From a virus: 64,000 nucleotides of DNA. Numbering within the stretch: the first letter of the stretch is position 1; each line of letters begins with the position of its first letter. Below are positions 18,372-27,146 of this stretch, piece by piece. A model generated the notes under the pieces. That model did not search any database and was not told the DNA's origin. It was given only the letters and a program-made list of their open reading frames with translations. Position numbers and translations under genes: made by a program. The stretch lies in IMG/VR virus record IMGVR_UViG_3300044807_000022, positions 21,064-85,063 of that record; one strand, written 5' to 3'.

Positions 18372-19028
18372 GTGGTCCTCGACTTCCTCAACGCAGCACC
18401 GACCCAGGCACAGGAGGACGCCGCGCGGGCGGTGCTCGGCCCCACCTGCCTGTTCAAGTGGAGCCAGTTCGATCACACCGTGCGCGTCCAGTGGGTCGAT
18501 CACCCAGGTCCGGTCGGGGGCATCCCGCCGGGGCAGATCGACACCGAGTTCTACGCCTACACCACCATCGGGGCCGGGCCGACGCCGACGCTCGACGTGC
18601 AGCTACGGAACACGCTCGGGCTCGGGCCGGACGCGGAGGGCGACTTCTACAAGCTGAGCCGCTACCCGCCGAACACGCTCAACTTCATCACCGAGTGCAT
18701 GGTCCACGAATTGGGCCACATCGTCGTCGGCTATATCCCGGACGCTGACGTGCTGTTCCCGCCGCTGTTCTACCTGAACGGGCGGCAGGGCACGGCGGCC
18801 GACTGGCAGCCGCACGACCGGCATGAGTACCTTCAGATTGTGGAGGCCACCGTCGAGACCTTCAAGGACGCGTACTACCCCAGCCGCGCGACCGACTCGT
18901 TCTCCTTCTGGCGCATGCCGCGCGGCAACTTCGCCGCGTTCATCCGCCTGTTCCCGCAGCCGGGCGAGGACCTGACGCCGTACCCCAAGTGGCACATCAC
19001 GTTCTTCGCGCCGGGCGGTGAGACCTAA
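18372..19028 (+). CDS. Putative zinc metalloprotease-like tail protein
   Basis: A 218-residue protein with GTG start. Residues 112-116 are HELGH, the zinc-binding and catalytic HExxH motif, in a helix MVHELGHIVVGY. A Glu-rich helix about 45 residues later (EYLQIVEATVETFKD) could give the third ligand. This resembles small matrixin or gluzincin-type peptidases. Its place within tail genes suggests a virion-bound enzyme that could cut a host surface protein. No signal peptide is visible. Activity is inferred from the motif only. Confidence 0.6.
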   Translation: MVLDFLNAAPTQAQEDAARAVLGPTCLFKWSQFDHTVRVQWVDHPGPVGGIPPGQIDTEFYAYTTIGAGPTPTLDVQLRNTLGLGPDAEGDFYKLSRYPPNTLNFITECMVHELGHIVVGYIPDADVLFPPLFYLNGRQGTAADWQPHDRHEYLQIVEATVETFKDAYYPSRATDSFSFWRMPRGNFAAFIRLFPQPGEDLTPYPKWHITFFAPGGET

Positions 19029-19804
19029 TGCCGCCGCCCTACTACGGCACCGACGCGTACAACCAGAGCAAGGGCAACTGGAACTCGTTCGCGAGCGAGA
19101 CCATCCCGCCGCAGAAGCGCGGTGGTCCGCTCGTCGCGAGCGGTGACTTCAGGCGCACCGCTGGAGAGTGGCCCACGATTGCGCTGGTCGATTACGCGTT
19201 CCTCGGCATCCCCGGCGACGGCGGCATCCGCTCGGTCTCGCAGGAGTTCTTGGACTGGCCGAACAACAACTTCCCGTTCTTTCAGAGCGGCTGGACGATG
19301 CAGCAGGGCTGGATGGTCTGGGTCAGGTGGAAGTTCTACAACGGGCCGGTGATGCCGCAGCATGAGGTCCAGGTGCCGTGGGGCAACCAGCCAGAGGGCT
19401 CGTTCCTCGGCCCCGACCGTTTCAAGGACCCGAACGTCCACACTCTGATCTTCCCGTCCGGTGTGCCGTTGTGGACCTACACGATGCAACTGCCGTCAGA
19501 GGTTGATCGGTTCACCTGCGACATGCAGTACGTCGGTGGGCCGCAGACGCACATCAACAACTTCTTCGGCTTCGGCTCCTTCTACCTCAGCCACCAGATC
19601 GCCCCCGAGCCGCCGCCGTGGCCGTACAAGGAGCCCATCGTCGTGCCGTCGCCAGCCGGGACGCGCAGGTACGACCGCAACACGGCCGTCAAGCTCGCGC
19701 GGCACCACCTGGAGCGCCGACAGCGGGGCTCGCGCCGGGTGAGCGGCAACGCCGCCGACCCTCTCCTGTTCAACGGGCAGGACCCGAACACGATCATCAC
19801 GTAG
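19028..19804 (+). CDS. Minor tail/fibre protein, unknown
   Basis: A 258-residue protein, Trp- and Pro-rich, starting within the stop of the protease-like gene (TAATG). The middle is probably a beta domain (GWTMQQGWMVWVRWKFYNG). The last 45 residues are Arg-rich. It is the last gene of the tail block before recombination genes and probably part of the adsorption apparatus. Confidence 0.5.
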   Translation: MPPPYYGTDAYNQSKGNWNSFASETIPPQKRGGPLVASGDFRRTAGEWPTIALVDYAFLGIPGDGGIRSVSQEFLDWPNNNFPFFQSGWTMQQGWMVWVRWKFYNGPVMPQHEVQVPWGNQPEGSFLGPDRFKDPNVHTLIFPSGVPLWTYTMQLPSEVDRFTCDMQYVGGPQTHINNFFGFGSFYLSHQIAPEPPPWPYKEPIVVPSPAGTRRYDRNTAVKLARHHLERRQRGSRRVSGNAADPLLFNGQDPNTIIT

Positions 19805-19862
19805 TCGTCCGGCGCGGCGGCCAGAATCTCCTCGGTCGAGAACTCGTAACTGGAGGTAGGTT

Positions 19863-20918
19863 TTGGGACAGGGACAGCAGCGGGCACCATTGCCGGTCGG
19901 CTCGGCACGCGGACGTGAAGGGGCGCGCTGGTACAACCAGCGACCCACGTCCGAGGAGATAGCCGCCTGGTTCAAGGACAACGTGCCGATGCACGACGGC
20001 ATGGACCCGGCGCGCTACGTCGGCGGCCTGACGCTGATCCCCGGCAAGGAGTTCCCCGAGGAGCCGTTCACGCCCCAGGGCGGCGGCAACACCGTCCTGC
20101 GCAAGGTCATCAACCAGGTCCTCACGCCGTACTGCAAGGTCGAGACGCGGGTCCAATACTTCTGGGACCTGATGGCGAAGAAGCAGGCCGACTGGATCGG
20201 CATGATCGAGCCGGTCGAGCCGATGCACGACGGCGGCAACCGGACGCTGCCACCGGGCTTCTTCTACGCGAACTACAAGGTCGAGAGCAAGGACGTGACG
20301 TTCGTGTGCTGCACGATGCGCGTCCGGGTGATCGAGCGCGAGGGCGCACAGTGGGTGGACGTGCCCGAGCGCTGGGCCGGTGGCCGCAAGGTCGGCGGCG
20401 GACGCATCCTCCAGGGCATCCCCGTGATCGAGTCGCCGCCCGCGACCAAGATGATCCCGGTCCTGACGACCAGCGGCTACGGCAACAACACGACCGTCAC
20501 CGCCGACCCGCACATGCTGATGAAGGCCGAGACGGGGGCCACGGGCCGCGCGCTCGGACTCGCCGGGATGCTCGTCGTGCCGGGCACGGGGATCGCCACG
20601 GCCGAGGACATGCTGGAGGCCGCGTCTCAGGGCGCTCCTCCCGCGACAGACGGTGCGGCGGACGTTTCCCTGCCCGAGGTCGCCTCTGCCCCGCAGGAGG
20701 CCGCCAGCGGCTCTCAGGAGCCCGATACGCGGTCGGCGCTCGAAGTCCTGCAAGCCGAGGTCGAGGAGAAGGTCCAGCGGCTCCAGGAGGCCGACCCCGC
20801 GAAGCATGAGGAGTTCCAGCGCTGGGCGCGCGAGGATCGCGGCTTCAAGGACCTGGCCTCGCTCAACGAGAGCCAGCTACGCGGCGTCTCGCGCAAGCTG
20901 GATCGCGACCTCAAGTAG
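19863..20918 (+). CDS. Single-strand annealing protein (Erf/RecT-like)
   Basis: A 351-residue protein likely to anneal single-stranded DNA in phage recombination. The segment ETGATGRALGLAGMLV followed by GIATAEDM matches the conserved part of Erf-type annealing proteins, in which a Glu-Thr-x-Ala-x-GRAL stretch is typical. Residues 250-351 are a charged helical tail. The start is TTG with a strong GGAGG 7 bases upstream. It is followed 2 bp later by a VRR nuclease, an expected partner. Confidence 0.7.
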   Translation: MGQGQQRAPLPVGSARGREGARWYNQRPTSEEIAAWFKDNVPMHDGMDPARYVGGLTLIPGKEFPEEPFTPQGGGNTVLRKVINQVLTPYCKVETRVQYFWDLMAKKQADWIGMIEPVEPMHDGGNRTLPPGFFYANYKVESKDVTFVCCTMRVRVIEREGAQWVDVPERWAGGRKVGGGRILQGIPVIESPPATKMIPVLTTSGYGNNTTVTADPHMLMKAETGATGRALGLAGMLVVPGTGIATAEDMLEAASQGAPPATDGAADVSLPEVASAPQEAASGSQEPDTRSALEVLQAEVEEKVQRLQEADPAKHEEFQRWAREDRGFKDLASLNESQLRGVSRKLDRDLK

Positions 20919-20920
20919 CC

Positions 20921-21328
20921 GTGACCGAGAAGGCGTGGCAGGCTCAGGTGGTCGAGCTTGCCACGCTCTACGGCTGGCTCGTCTACCACACGTACGACAG
21001 CCGCCGCAGCAACCCCGGCTGGCCCGACCTGGTGCTCGTTCGCGCAAACACCGGGGAAATCGTCTACGCCGAGTTGAAGACCGACAAGGGGAAGACGACG
21101 CCCGCTCAGGACGTGTGGCTGGCCGCCCTGCGGGCGTGCGGGCAGGAGGCACACGTCTGGCGGCCCTGCGACTTCGACGCCGTTCACGAGCGGCTGAAGC
21201 GCCCCAGGGAAAGTCGAACTGCCGTCAGGGCTTCGTGCCCAAAGGAGAAGACCTCCTCAAAACGGGCCGAGGACTCCTTGGGCGAGGTCGAGCTTTGGCC
21301 CCGGCTGGGCGAGACGGGCCTGCTCTGA
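20921..21328 (+). CDS. VRR-NUC domain nuclease
   Basis: A 135-residue protein. Residues 1-90 match the small stand-alone VRR-NUC fold of PD-(D/E)xK nucleases: GWPDLVLV provides the Asp and ELKTDKGK the Glu and Lys, followed by Gln in TTPAQ. Such phage enzymes cut branched DNA. The last 40 residues are basic and atypical, and contain a palindrome copy (21209-21234), suggesting a C-terminal extension formed around that site. GTG start. Confidence 0.8.
   Translation: MTEKAWQAQVVELATLYGWLVYHTYDSRRSNPGWPDLVLVRANTGEIVYAELKTDKGKTTPAQDVWLAALRACGQEAHVWRPCDFDAVHERLKRPRESRTAVRASCPKEKTSSKRAEDSLGEVELWPRLGETGLL
21209..21234. repeat. Dispersed palindrome copy (intragenic)
   Basis: GAA-N6-ACTGCCGT-N6-TTC, within the C-terminal extension of the VRR-NUC gene (encodes part of RESRTAVRASC). 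Confidence 0.8.
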
Positions 21329-21465
21329 TTCCCCTGCCTGGGGTAACCCCTCGCAGAAACGGTCGGAAAGAGCAGGCACATGACGCCTCATCAGGTTTAG
21401 GGCGCTCGCGCCGTCTGCTACAACTGCCGCCGCGCAGGGCTGGCTACTGGACTCCGGGGAGGACA

Positions 21466-21503
21466 GAGGACGGGCCGCGACCGTGATTCGCGGTGCCGTC
21501 CTC
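21466..21503. terminator. Strong hairpin before Cas4-like gene
   Basis: GAGGACGG and CCGCGA pair with TCGCGG and CCGTCCTC, giving a 14-bp stem with a small bulge and a 7-base loop. It lies in the 230-bp gap after the VRR-NUC gene. No T-run. Because it covers a possible GTG start at 21493, the downstream gene more likely starts at 21559. Confidence 0.6.
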
Positions 21504-21558
21504 CCCCGTCTCTAGCCTGGCGACTGCCAGAAAATCGAGACGGTCGTCGGGGGAACAG

Positions 21559-22758
21559 TTGAAGCTACCGGGCAACGCAATCGGCATCACGGACCTGCTG
21601 TCCTACCAGGACTGTCCGCGTCGATTCGCGTTCGGGATGCGGCGGCACGACAAGAGCCCCGTGGTCCACCCCGACACGGGCGTCGAGTTCATCATGGGCG
21701 ATGCGCCCGAGGCCGAGTCGCCCGCGACCGCGTACGGCTCGGCGGTCCACGATGCCATCGAGCTAGTGGACGACCTGCTGACCCCGCAGGAGGCCGTCGA
21801 GCGCGTCTTCCCCAAGTACGGGCCGTGGCTCGAACCGGCCGACCTGGACCGCCTGATCGAGGACCTGGCGATCTACAAGGGCCGCGACTACACGGGCGTC
21901 CGGATCGTCGCGCAGGAGGACGACATGCGCGTGCCGCTGTTCGTCCACGACGGCGAGCAAATCTACTTCCGCTTCAAGCTCGACAAGCTCTACCAGCGGC
22001 TAGACGACGACGCGTCGTTCATCCACATCGACTACAAGACCTCGAAGTGGTCGAAGTCGCAGGCCGAGGTTCACAACGACCTCCAGATGTGGGCCTACAA
22101 CTTTGGCATCCACGAACTGTTCCCCGAGTGCGAGCGCCTGCTTCAGACCTACGACCAGTTGCGGTTCGGTCAGGTGAACACGCGCAAGACGGAGAAGCAA
22201 CGCGCGCAGATGAAGCAGTGGCTCATCGCCGCCACGAAGGCCGTCCTGGAGGACCGGAGGCTACTGCCCAAGTTCAACCAGTGGTGCCCGTGGTGTGAGA
22301 TAGCGAACGACTGCCCGATCATCAGCCGCCTCTCGGACTACTCGCTCTCGAAGATCGCGATTATGGCCCCCGAGGAGCAGCAGGGCCGCAAGAAGGTCAT
22401 CACGCTCGACCCGGACCTGTTCACCACCTACGCCGAGGAGCTACCGCGCATCAGCCTCGCGCGCAAGACCCTGGAGAAGGTGGAGAAGGCCATCCGCGAT
22501 GCCATCAAGGACCTGCCCGAGGACAAGCGCAACGCGCTCGGCTTCACGGCGAACGAGCGCGGGGGTGGCACGAAGTTCGGGCCGGAAGAACTCCGCGCTG
22601 TTTACGAGCTATTAGGCGACGAGTTCTGGCACATAATCGGCCTGACGAAGGCACAATTGGAGTCGTACTTTGAGGACGACAAGGACACGATCAACGCTGT
22701 CCTGGAACTCGGAACGGAGACTGTCGGCGCAGCGGTGCTGAAGGAACTGGCCGCGTAG
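21559..22758 (+). CDS. Cas4/RecB-family PD-(D/E)xK exonuclease
   Basis: A 399-residue protein likely to resect DNA ends for recombination. Motifs: DLLSYQDCPRRF at the N-terminus, a core with FRFKLDKLY and HIDYKTSKW (Asp and x-Tyr-Lys), and a C-terminal Cys group CPWCEIANDC. A first Cys plus three later Cys is the pattern of an iron-sulphur cluster in Cas4 and AddB nucleases. TTG 21559 is preferred: GGGGGA is 7 bases upstream and a hairpin occludes an earlier GTG. The C-terminal 120 residues are helical and not part of the nuclease core. Confidence 0.8.
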   Translation: MKLPGNAIGITDLLSYQDCPRRFAFGMRRHDKSPVVHPDTGVEFIMGDAPEAESPATAYGSAVHDAIELVDDLLTPQEAVERVFPKYGPWLEPADLDRLIEDLAIYKGRDYTGVRIVAQEDDMRVPLFVHDGEQIYFRFKLDKLYQRLDDDASFIHIDYKTSKWSKSQAEVHNDLQMWAYNFGIHELFPECERLLQTYDQLRFGQVNTRKTEKQRAQMKQWLIAATKAVLEDRRLLPKFNQWCPWCEIANDCPIISRLSDYSLSKIAIMAPEEQQGRKKVITLDPDLFTTYAEELPRISLARKTLEKVEKAIRDAIKDLPEDKRNALGFTANERGGGTKFGPEELRAVYELLGDEFWHIIGLTKAQLESYFEDDKDTINAVLELGTETVGAAVLKELAA

Positions 22759-22774
22759 AACTGGAGAAAGGAAT

Positions 22775-22821
22775 GGTGCCCCGCGACTGCCTGCTTTGGC
22801 TGGCTGCGGTCGCGGGGCACC
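22775..22821. terminator. 13-bp perfect hairpin terminator-like
   Basis: GGTGCCCCGCGAC (22775-22787) pairs exactly with 22809-22821 across a 21-base loop, 17 bp after the nuclease stop. No T-run follows. Probably ends or attenuates the recombination transcript before the replication genes. Confidence 0.6.
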
Positions 22822-22886
22822 GGGGGTGAACTGGTGATCTGTAGCACATCTGCTGCGCGTTGGCAACTTCATAGCGGTGAACTGGC

Positions 22887-23612
22887 GTGAAGCGCCGCTT
22901 CGATCTGAACGATCAGGGCGACCTCGTTGACCGCCACGGCTACGCGCTCGACGTGCGTTCGCTGCTGTCTCACCCGGTCGTTTCGGTCACGCTCGACATG
23001 CCGTCTGCGGGGGGGCCTTTAGGGGGGGGAGGTACGTCTGGACCTTCAGAACAGCAAGAGCTTGAAACACCAACGAACCCACAGGATGGGGGTGTGGGGG
23101 AAGGTGAAACTGCCGACAAGGCTTCGCTCGTCTGGGCCACCTACGTCGAGGCGATGGAGCCACGCGACAAGGCGCTGCACCCCGCCGAACGCAAGCTCAT
23201 CAACGAGGCGCTGAAGGTCGCGACCGTCGCTGAGTGCCAGCGCTCGATCTGGGGCTGTCGTCGCTCGCCGTTCCACATGGGCGACAACGCCAAGCGGAGG
23301 AAGTACAACCGCCTGTCGCACATTCTCAAGGGCAAGCGAGGCGTCCGCACTCTGCGCGAGCAGATCGACTTCATGCTCGACCTTGCCGACAAGCACGGTG
23401 TCGGTGACCTGGACGCCACGGGCTCCGAGCAGACCGTCATCGACCCGGCGAAGCTGGAGCGCATGAAGCGTCAGGTCTTCCGGGCATTCGACATGGCGGA
23501 CTCGGCGCAGGCCGCCGAGCAGGCAGAGCGTGCCGAGCAGTGGCTCAACGAGCACGGCTGGCAGGTCATCAGAAATGGCAACGACCGTCCGAAGATCGAG
23601 AGGAAGGCATGA
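22887..23612 (+). CDS. Replication-associated protein, helicase-loader/initiator-like
   Basis: A 241-residue protein with GTG start. Residues 80-180 (WATYVEAMEPRDKALHPAER; IWGCRRSPFHMGDN; KYNRLSHILKGKRG) match a conserved protein that is common in actinophages just before replication helicases; its exact role is not known to me. The N-terminal part has a Gly-rich linker coded by G-tracts (8-9 Gs). Position ahead of a DnaB-type helicase supports a replication role. A palindrome copy lies at 23100-23125. Confidence 0.55.
   Translation: MKRRFDLNDQGDLVDRHGYALDVRSLLSHPVVSVTLDMPSAGGPLGGGGTSGPSEQQELETPTNPQDGGVGEGETADKASLVWATYVEAMEPRDKALHPAERKLINEALKVATVAECQRSIWGCRRSPFHMGDNAKRRKYNRLSHILKGKRGVRTLREQIDFMLDLADKHGVGDLDATGSEQTVIDPAKLERMKRQVFRAFDMADSAQAAEQAERAEQWLNEHGWQVIRNGNDRPKIERKA
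23100..23125. repeat. Dispersed palindrome copy (intragenic)
   Basis: GAA-N6-ACTGCCGA-N6-TTC in the replication-associated gene, next to the G-tract region. Confidence 0.65.
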
Positions 23613-23818
23613 GCATCGAACTGGCGCTCGCAGACGCGGCGCGCAACTGCAAGCGGGAGAGCGCGAAGGCGACGGTGACGCTGCGCTCGGGCGTGCAGAT
23701 CACCGGCAGCCTGGAGGCGCAGTCCGGCGCGGACCTCGGGACGCGCCTCCTCCACACAGACGGCGGCTGGGTAACCGTTCGGGTCGATGAGGTTGCAGCC
23801 GTGGAGTCGCACCGATGA
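23609..23818 (+). CDS. Small beta-rich protein, unknown
   Basis: A 69-residue protein overlapping both neighbours by 4 bp. The sequence (VTLRSGVQITGSLEA; GWVTVRVDEVAAVESHR) reads like a small SH3/Sm-like barrel. It belongs to the replication operon. No family recognised. Confidence 0.5.
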   Translation: MSIELALADAARNCKRESAKATVTLRSGVQITGSLEAQSGADLGTRLLHTDGGWVTVRVDEVAAVESHR

Positions 23819-24021
23819 TCGGCCGAGGGCTCCTGCTGAAGCGGACCATGCGGCAGTACGCCGACGACGCGAAGCTGTTCCGAGCGGGCGTCGAGGGCTA
23901 CCTGGAGACCTGCGTCAGGCTCGATCTGCTGGCGACTCCGCGAGCGGCGCTGCGTGCTGGCAGGACGTACCTGCGCGCCGAGCGCCAGCGTGAGCGCCGG
24001 ATGGCGCAGGTGGACCGATGA
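23815..24021 (+). CDS. Small basic helical protein, unknown
   Basis: A 68-residue, Arg-rich, mainly helical protein coupled by 4-bp overlaps to both neighbours. No motif is seen. Confidence 0.45.
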   Translation: MIGRGLLLKRTMRQYADDAKLFRAGVEGYLETCVRLDLLATPRAALRAGRTYLRAERQRERRMAQVDR

Positions 24022-24632
24022 GCACGCGACCGCCGACCGACGACGAGCGCCTGAGTGGCGGGGTGATCCAGTCGCACATGCTGCCACCGCCACCGCCGCA
24101 CGACTGGCACGCGGCGATCATCGCCAGCGTCGTGAAGGCGTACGGGCGCTTCAGGCGGCCCGTCTACGTCGAGATAGGGGTTGACCGGGGGGCGACCATG
24201 CGGCACGTCTCTCAGCACGCCGCAGAGAGCCACGCGGTGGACGTGACGTTCGAGCACGTCAACGGTCCGCTGGGCGTGAACGTCAACCGCTGGGAGGAGC
24301 CGAGCGACGAGTTCTTCCGCCGCGTCGGTGACGGCCGCCTGCCCATCGCTCCGGACGTGGTGTTCGTGGACGGTGACCACGACGGCGATCAGGTGACCAA
24401 GGACCTCTGGAACGCGCTGTCGATCACCCATGAGGACGGCACGGTGATCTTGCACGACACGCACCCGATGGAGCCGCAGTACCTCCACTGGTGCTCGACG
24501 GCGTACGAGGCGCGCATGGCAGCCGAGGCGGACCCGAGCCTCACCACGTGGACGATCCCGCTGTTCCCTGGCCTGACGCTCGTCTCGAAGCTCACGCCGC
24601 CGTTCGTGGAGGCACGCGCTCATGCTGCGTAA
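24018..24632 (+). CDS. Class I SAM-dependent methyltransferase
   Basis: A 204-residue protein. VYVEIGVDRGATMRH is motif I of the Rossmann SAM fold (residues about 50-64), DVVFVDGDHDGDQV is the later strand with acidic residues, and GTVILHDTHP closes the core, as in the small-molecule and sugar methyltransferases of the Methyltransf_24 type. Target unknown. Sugar O-methylation of virion glycans would fit the glycosyltransferase cassette 3 kb downstream. Confidence 0.7.
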   Translation: MSTRPPTDDERLSGGVIQSHMLPPPPPHDWHAAIIASVVKAYGRFRRPVYVEIGVDRGATMRHVSQHAAESHAVDVTFEHVNGPLGVNVNRWEEPSDEFFRRVGDGRLPIAPDVVFVDGDHDGDQVTKDLWNALSITHEDGTVILHDTHPMEPQYLHWCSTAYEARMAAEADPSLTTWTIPLFPGLTLVSKLTPPFVEARAHAA

Positions 24633-24714
24633 GCTCTGGGCGGCGTTCCTCTCCTGGGCCGAGGGTGCCGTCCAGGACTCGGAGGCGCGCATGCGCCACT
24701 CGGTGGACAAGTGA
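24622..24714 (+). CDS. 30-residue peptide, coupled
   Basis: A short helical frame (MLRKLWAAFLSWAEG...) overlaps the methyltransferase end by 11 bp and the helicase GTG start by 4 bp. Amphipathic N-terminus. Kept because it keeps the operon gapless and coupled. Confidence 0.4.
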   Translation: MLRKLWAAFLSWAEGAVQDSEARMRHSVDK

Positions 24715-26093
24715 GCGACGGCCAGCTTCCGCACTCACAGGAGGCCGAGGCGTCGGTCGTTGGGCAGCTTCTCGCGCAGCCGAAAGTCGTGGCTGACGTT
24801 GTGGGAACCATGCTCGAACCGGCGCACTTCTACCTCGCGCCGTACCGGCTGATCTACGAGCGGATCGTGGAGTCGTACTACGCCGACGAGAGCATCGACG
24901 CGCTGGTCATCGCGGAGAGCGTCGGCAAGGAACTCGCCCGCATCACGGGCACCACAGAGGCCGAGGCCGTTCGCAAGGTGACGACGCTCGCGAAAGGCCA
25001 ACGGCAGTTAGCAGTTCGTCAGGCCAAGGACCACGCCGCTGTGGTGAAGAAGCACTCCGACTTCCGCGCCGTGATCGACCTGGCCCACACGGCACTGCGC
25101 GAGGTCGAGGCCGAGCAGCGCGACCCCGACGTGATCGCAGCGGACCTGAGTCAGGCGTACATGCGCATCGCCACCGACTCGATCCTCACCCATGAGATTC
25201 ACGACTTTGGCGACCTGGGGCGGCGCTTCACCCGCGACATGCAGATGCTCATGGCGGCACGCGCGCAGGGCATCGAACTCGGCGCGTATTTCGGCTACAG
25301 GTTCATAGACGAGTACACCCGTGGGCTCCAGCCGACCGAGCTACTGATAAGCGCAGGCGAGCCCGGCGCGGGCAAGAGCCTCTGCTGGTGGCGAGCGGCG
25401 CGCAACTTCGCTGAGCGCCAGATGCAGAAGCCCGAGGACATGCGTCTGGGCACGCTGGTCCTGTCGCTCGAAATGGGCGAGGGGCCGTCGAACGCGCGCC
25501 TGGCGCAGTCGCTCGCGGGCATCGACGGCGGGGCCATCCGTGAAGGCACGCTGTCGCAGCAGGAGCTTCAGCGGATCGTCAAAAGGTGGAAGGCCAATCA
25601 GGACATTCCGCTCTACTTCAACTTCACAAGCACGCTGAAGGCGAGCCAGATGCGTGCGCTGATCGTGGAGGCCATCCGGCGGCACAACATCGGCGTGGTC
25701 ATCATCGACCACTTCCGGTACTTCGACATGGACGACCGGCATCAGAACCCGGTGGTCGAGGACGAGGAGAAGGCCCGGTTCCTGAAGGAGGCCATCGCGA
25801 AGGACCTCAACATCGCCGTGGTCTGCCTAGCCCACACGCTCAAGAGCATCGAGACCGTGGACAAGCGCCCGAGGCTGTCGCACCTGCGCGGCTCCGGTCA
25901 GGTCGCGGCGCATGCCGACTTCGTGCAGTTCATCTACCGGCCCTACCCATACGCGACCCAGGAGCAGATCGACATGGGCGACGTGTCCATTGACGACGCC
26001 GAGAGCATCTGGGCGAAGAACCGGCACGGACTCGAAGACACGCATGAGTTCAAGCTGGACCTCGCCATCGCTGACATGCGAGACAAGCCGTGA
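24711..26093 (+). CDS. DnaB-type replicative DNA helicase
   Basis: A 460-residue hexameric helicase homologue that would unwind the fork. The N-terminal region PHSQEAEASVVGQLL is typical of DnaB. The RecA-like core carries Walker A GEPGAGKS (about residues 215-222) and Walker B VVIIDHFRYF; the later VVCLAHTLKSI and HLRGSGQVAAHAD match the DnaB/DnaB-phage Q and sensor regions. GTG start coupled to the preceding peptide. A palindrome copy (24992-25017) lies in the linker region. Confidence 0.9.
   Translation: MSDGQLPHSQEAEASVVGQLLAQPKVVADVVGTMLEPAHFYLAPYRLIYERIVESYYADESIDALVIAESVGKELARITGTTEAEAVRKVTTLAKGQRQLAVRQAKDHAAVVKKHSDFRAVIDLAHTALREVEAEQRDPDVIAADLSQAYMRIATDSILTHEIHDFGDLGRRFTRDMQMLMAARAQGIELGAYFGYRFIDEYTRGLQPTELLISAGEPGAGKSLCWWRAARNFAERQMQKPEDMRLGTLVLSLEMGEGPSNARLAQSLAGIDGGAIREGTLSQQELQRIVKRWKANQDIPLYFNFTSTLKASQMRALIVEAIRRHNIGVVIIDHFRYFDMDDRHQNPVVEDEEKARFLKEAIAKDLNIAVVCLAHTLKSIETVDKRPRLSHLRGSGQVAAHADFVQFIYRPYPYATQEQIDMGDVSIDDAESIWAKNRHGLEDTHEFKLDLAIADMRDKP
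24992..25017. repeat. Dispersed palindrome copy (intragenic)
   Basis: GAA-N6-ACGGCAGT-N6-TTC inside the helicase gene (encodes part of GQRQLAVRQA). Confidence 0.8.
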
Positions 26094-26416
26094 GGGCGCG
26101 CGTACCGGCCCCCCGGCAGTTGAAGCGCCCGCAGCGCCCGCTGCCGCGCCTCGTCGGCAAGAAGCCGCGCACCATCAAGCAGTGGGCGACGTTCGTGCCC
26201 CTGCGGAGACCGCGACGGCCGTCAGTACATCTGCTCGCCTTCGAGGAAGAAGTCGTCGCTCGCAAGGTGAGCCAACTCGTCACGTGGAAGCAGCGCCCGG
26301 TGACCGCGAAGGAGGTCATGGTGGCGAACCCCGGCCTGTTCCACCCCCACCGTCTGGAGCCGGTGATGCAGCGGGTCCGCCACGTCAACCGCTACACGGA
26401 GAGGGCCGCCGCATGA
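26090..26416 (+). CDS. Basic protein, possible winged helix
   Basis: A 108-residue protein, Arg/Lys/Pro-rich at the N-terminus, with a C-terminal helical part (VTAKEVMVANPGLFHPHRLEPVM) that could be a helix-turn-helix. GTG start overlaps the helicase stop. Probably DNA-binding; unknown family. Confidence 0.45.
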   Translation: MRARVPAPRQLKRPQRPLPRLVGKKPRTIKQWATFVPLRRPRRPSVHLLAFEEEVVARKVSQLVTWKQRPVTAKEVMVANPGLFHPHRLEPVMQRVRHVNRYTERAAA

Positions 26417-26652
26417 ACGGACCGCGCATGACACGCAACCAGCGGGCCATCCTGCCGCTGATCCCCACCGACAAGGACAAGGCCAAGGACACGCACACGC
26501 TGGCGCGTGAACTGACCGAGCAGGAGACGAGCGCCTTCAACTACGACGCGACGTACTCGATCCTGCGCCAGCTTCGCCTCGCAGGAGTAGTCGAGCGCAT
26601 CGGGCGTCCGGCTGCCTGGTACCGCATCGAACAACAAGGAGCCCCCTCGTGA
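26413..26652 (+). CDS. Small winged-helix DNA-binding protein
   Basis: A 79-residue protein. The segment HTLARELTEQETSAFNYDATYSILRQLRLAGVVERI then PAAWYRI has the shape of a winged helix: recognition helix and a short beta wing. 4-bp overlaps on both sides. Probably a transcription regulator. Confidence 0.55.
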   Translation: MNGPRMTRNQRAILPLIPTDKDKAKDTHTLARELTEQETSAFNYDATYSILRQLRLAGVVERIGRPAAWYRIEQQGAPS

Positions 26653-27146
26653 GCACCATCCAGAAGTTGCAACGGCCGTCAGAAGATGCCACGCAGGAGG
26701 AGCGGCGCTCGTACTTCACGGCACTCCGCAAGGCGCTGGACGACGCGGGCATCGGCTACGGCGAGGAGTTCGCCATCGTGCGCGTGGGCGAGACCATCGG
26801 CACCGGCCCGGCCGCCGATAGCCCGAGCGCGAATGGCCTGGGCGGGTTCGCTCGCGACTCGGCCACGTCACGCAAGGCGGCGCTCGACAACTACCCGCGC
26901 TCAGGCACGCAACGCGCCAAGGTCCTCCGCGCGATCACGGAGGCGGCACGCCTCGGCGGCGGGGTTACTCGCGACGAGTTGTGCCTGGCGCTCACCATGC
27001 CGCCGAACGTGCTCACGCCGCGTGTGAAGGAACTGATCGACGGCGGCTGGGCGAAGGAAGACCCCGACATGAAGCGCCGCACGCGCGCGGGCTCGGAGGC
27101 CGTCGTCGTGTTCGCGACCGACAAGGCGATGAACCATGGCACCTAG
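26649..27146 (+). CDS. Winged-helix-type protein
   Basis: A 165-residue protein with GTG start. Residues 80-150 (RAKVLRAITEAARLGGGVTRDELCLALTMPPNVLTPRVKELIDGGWA) form a clear winged helix-turn-helix of the MarR/DprA type. The N-terminal 60 residues are helical. A palindrome-like site at 26663-26688 covers codons 6-14, right after the start. May be a regulator that also controls its own gene. Confidence 0.55.
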   Translation: MSTIQKLQRPSEDATQEERRSYFTALRKALDDAGIGYGEEFAIVRVGETIGTGPAADSPSANGLGGFARDSATSRKAALDNYPRSGTQRAKVLRAITEAARLGGGVTRDELCLALTMPPNVLTPRVKELIDGGWAKEDPDMKRRTRAGSEAVVVFATDKAMNHGT

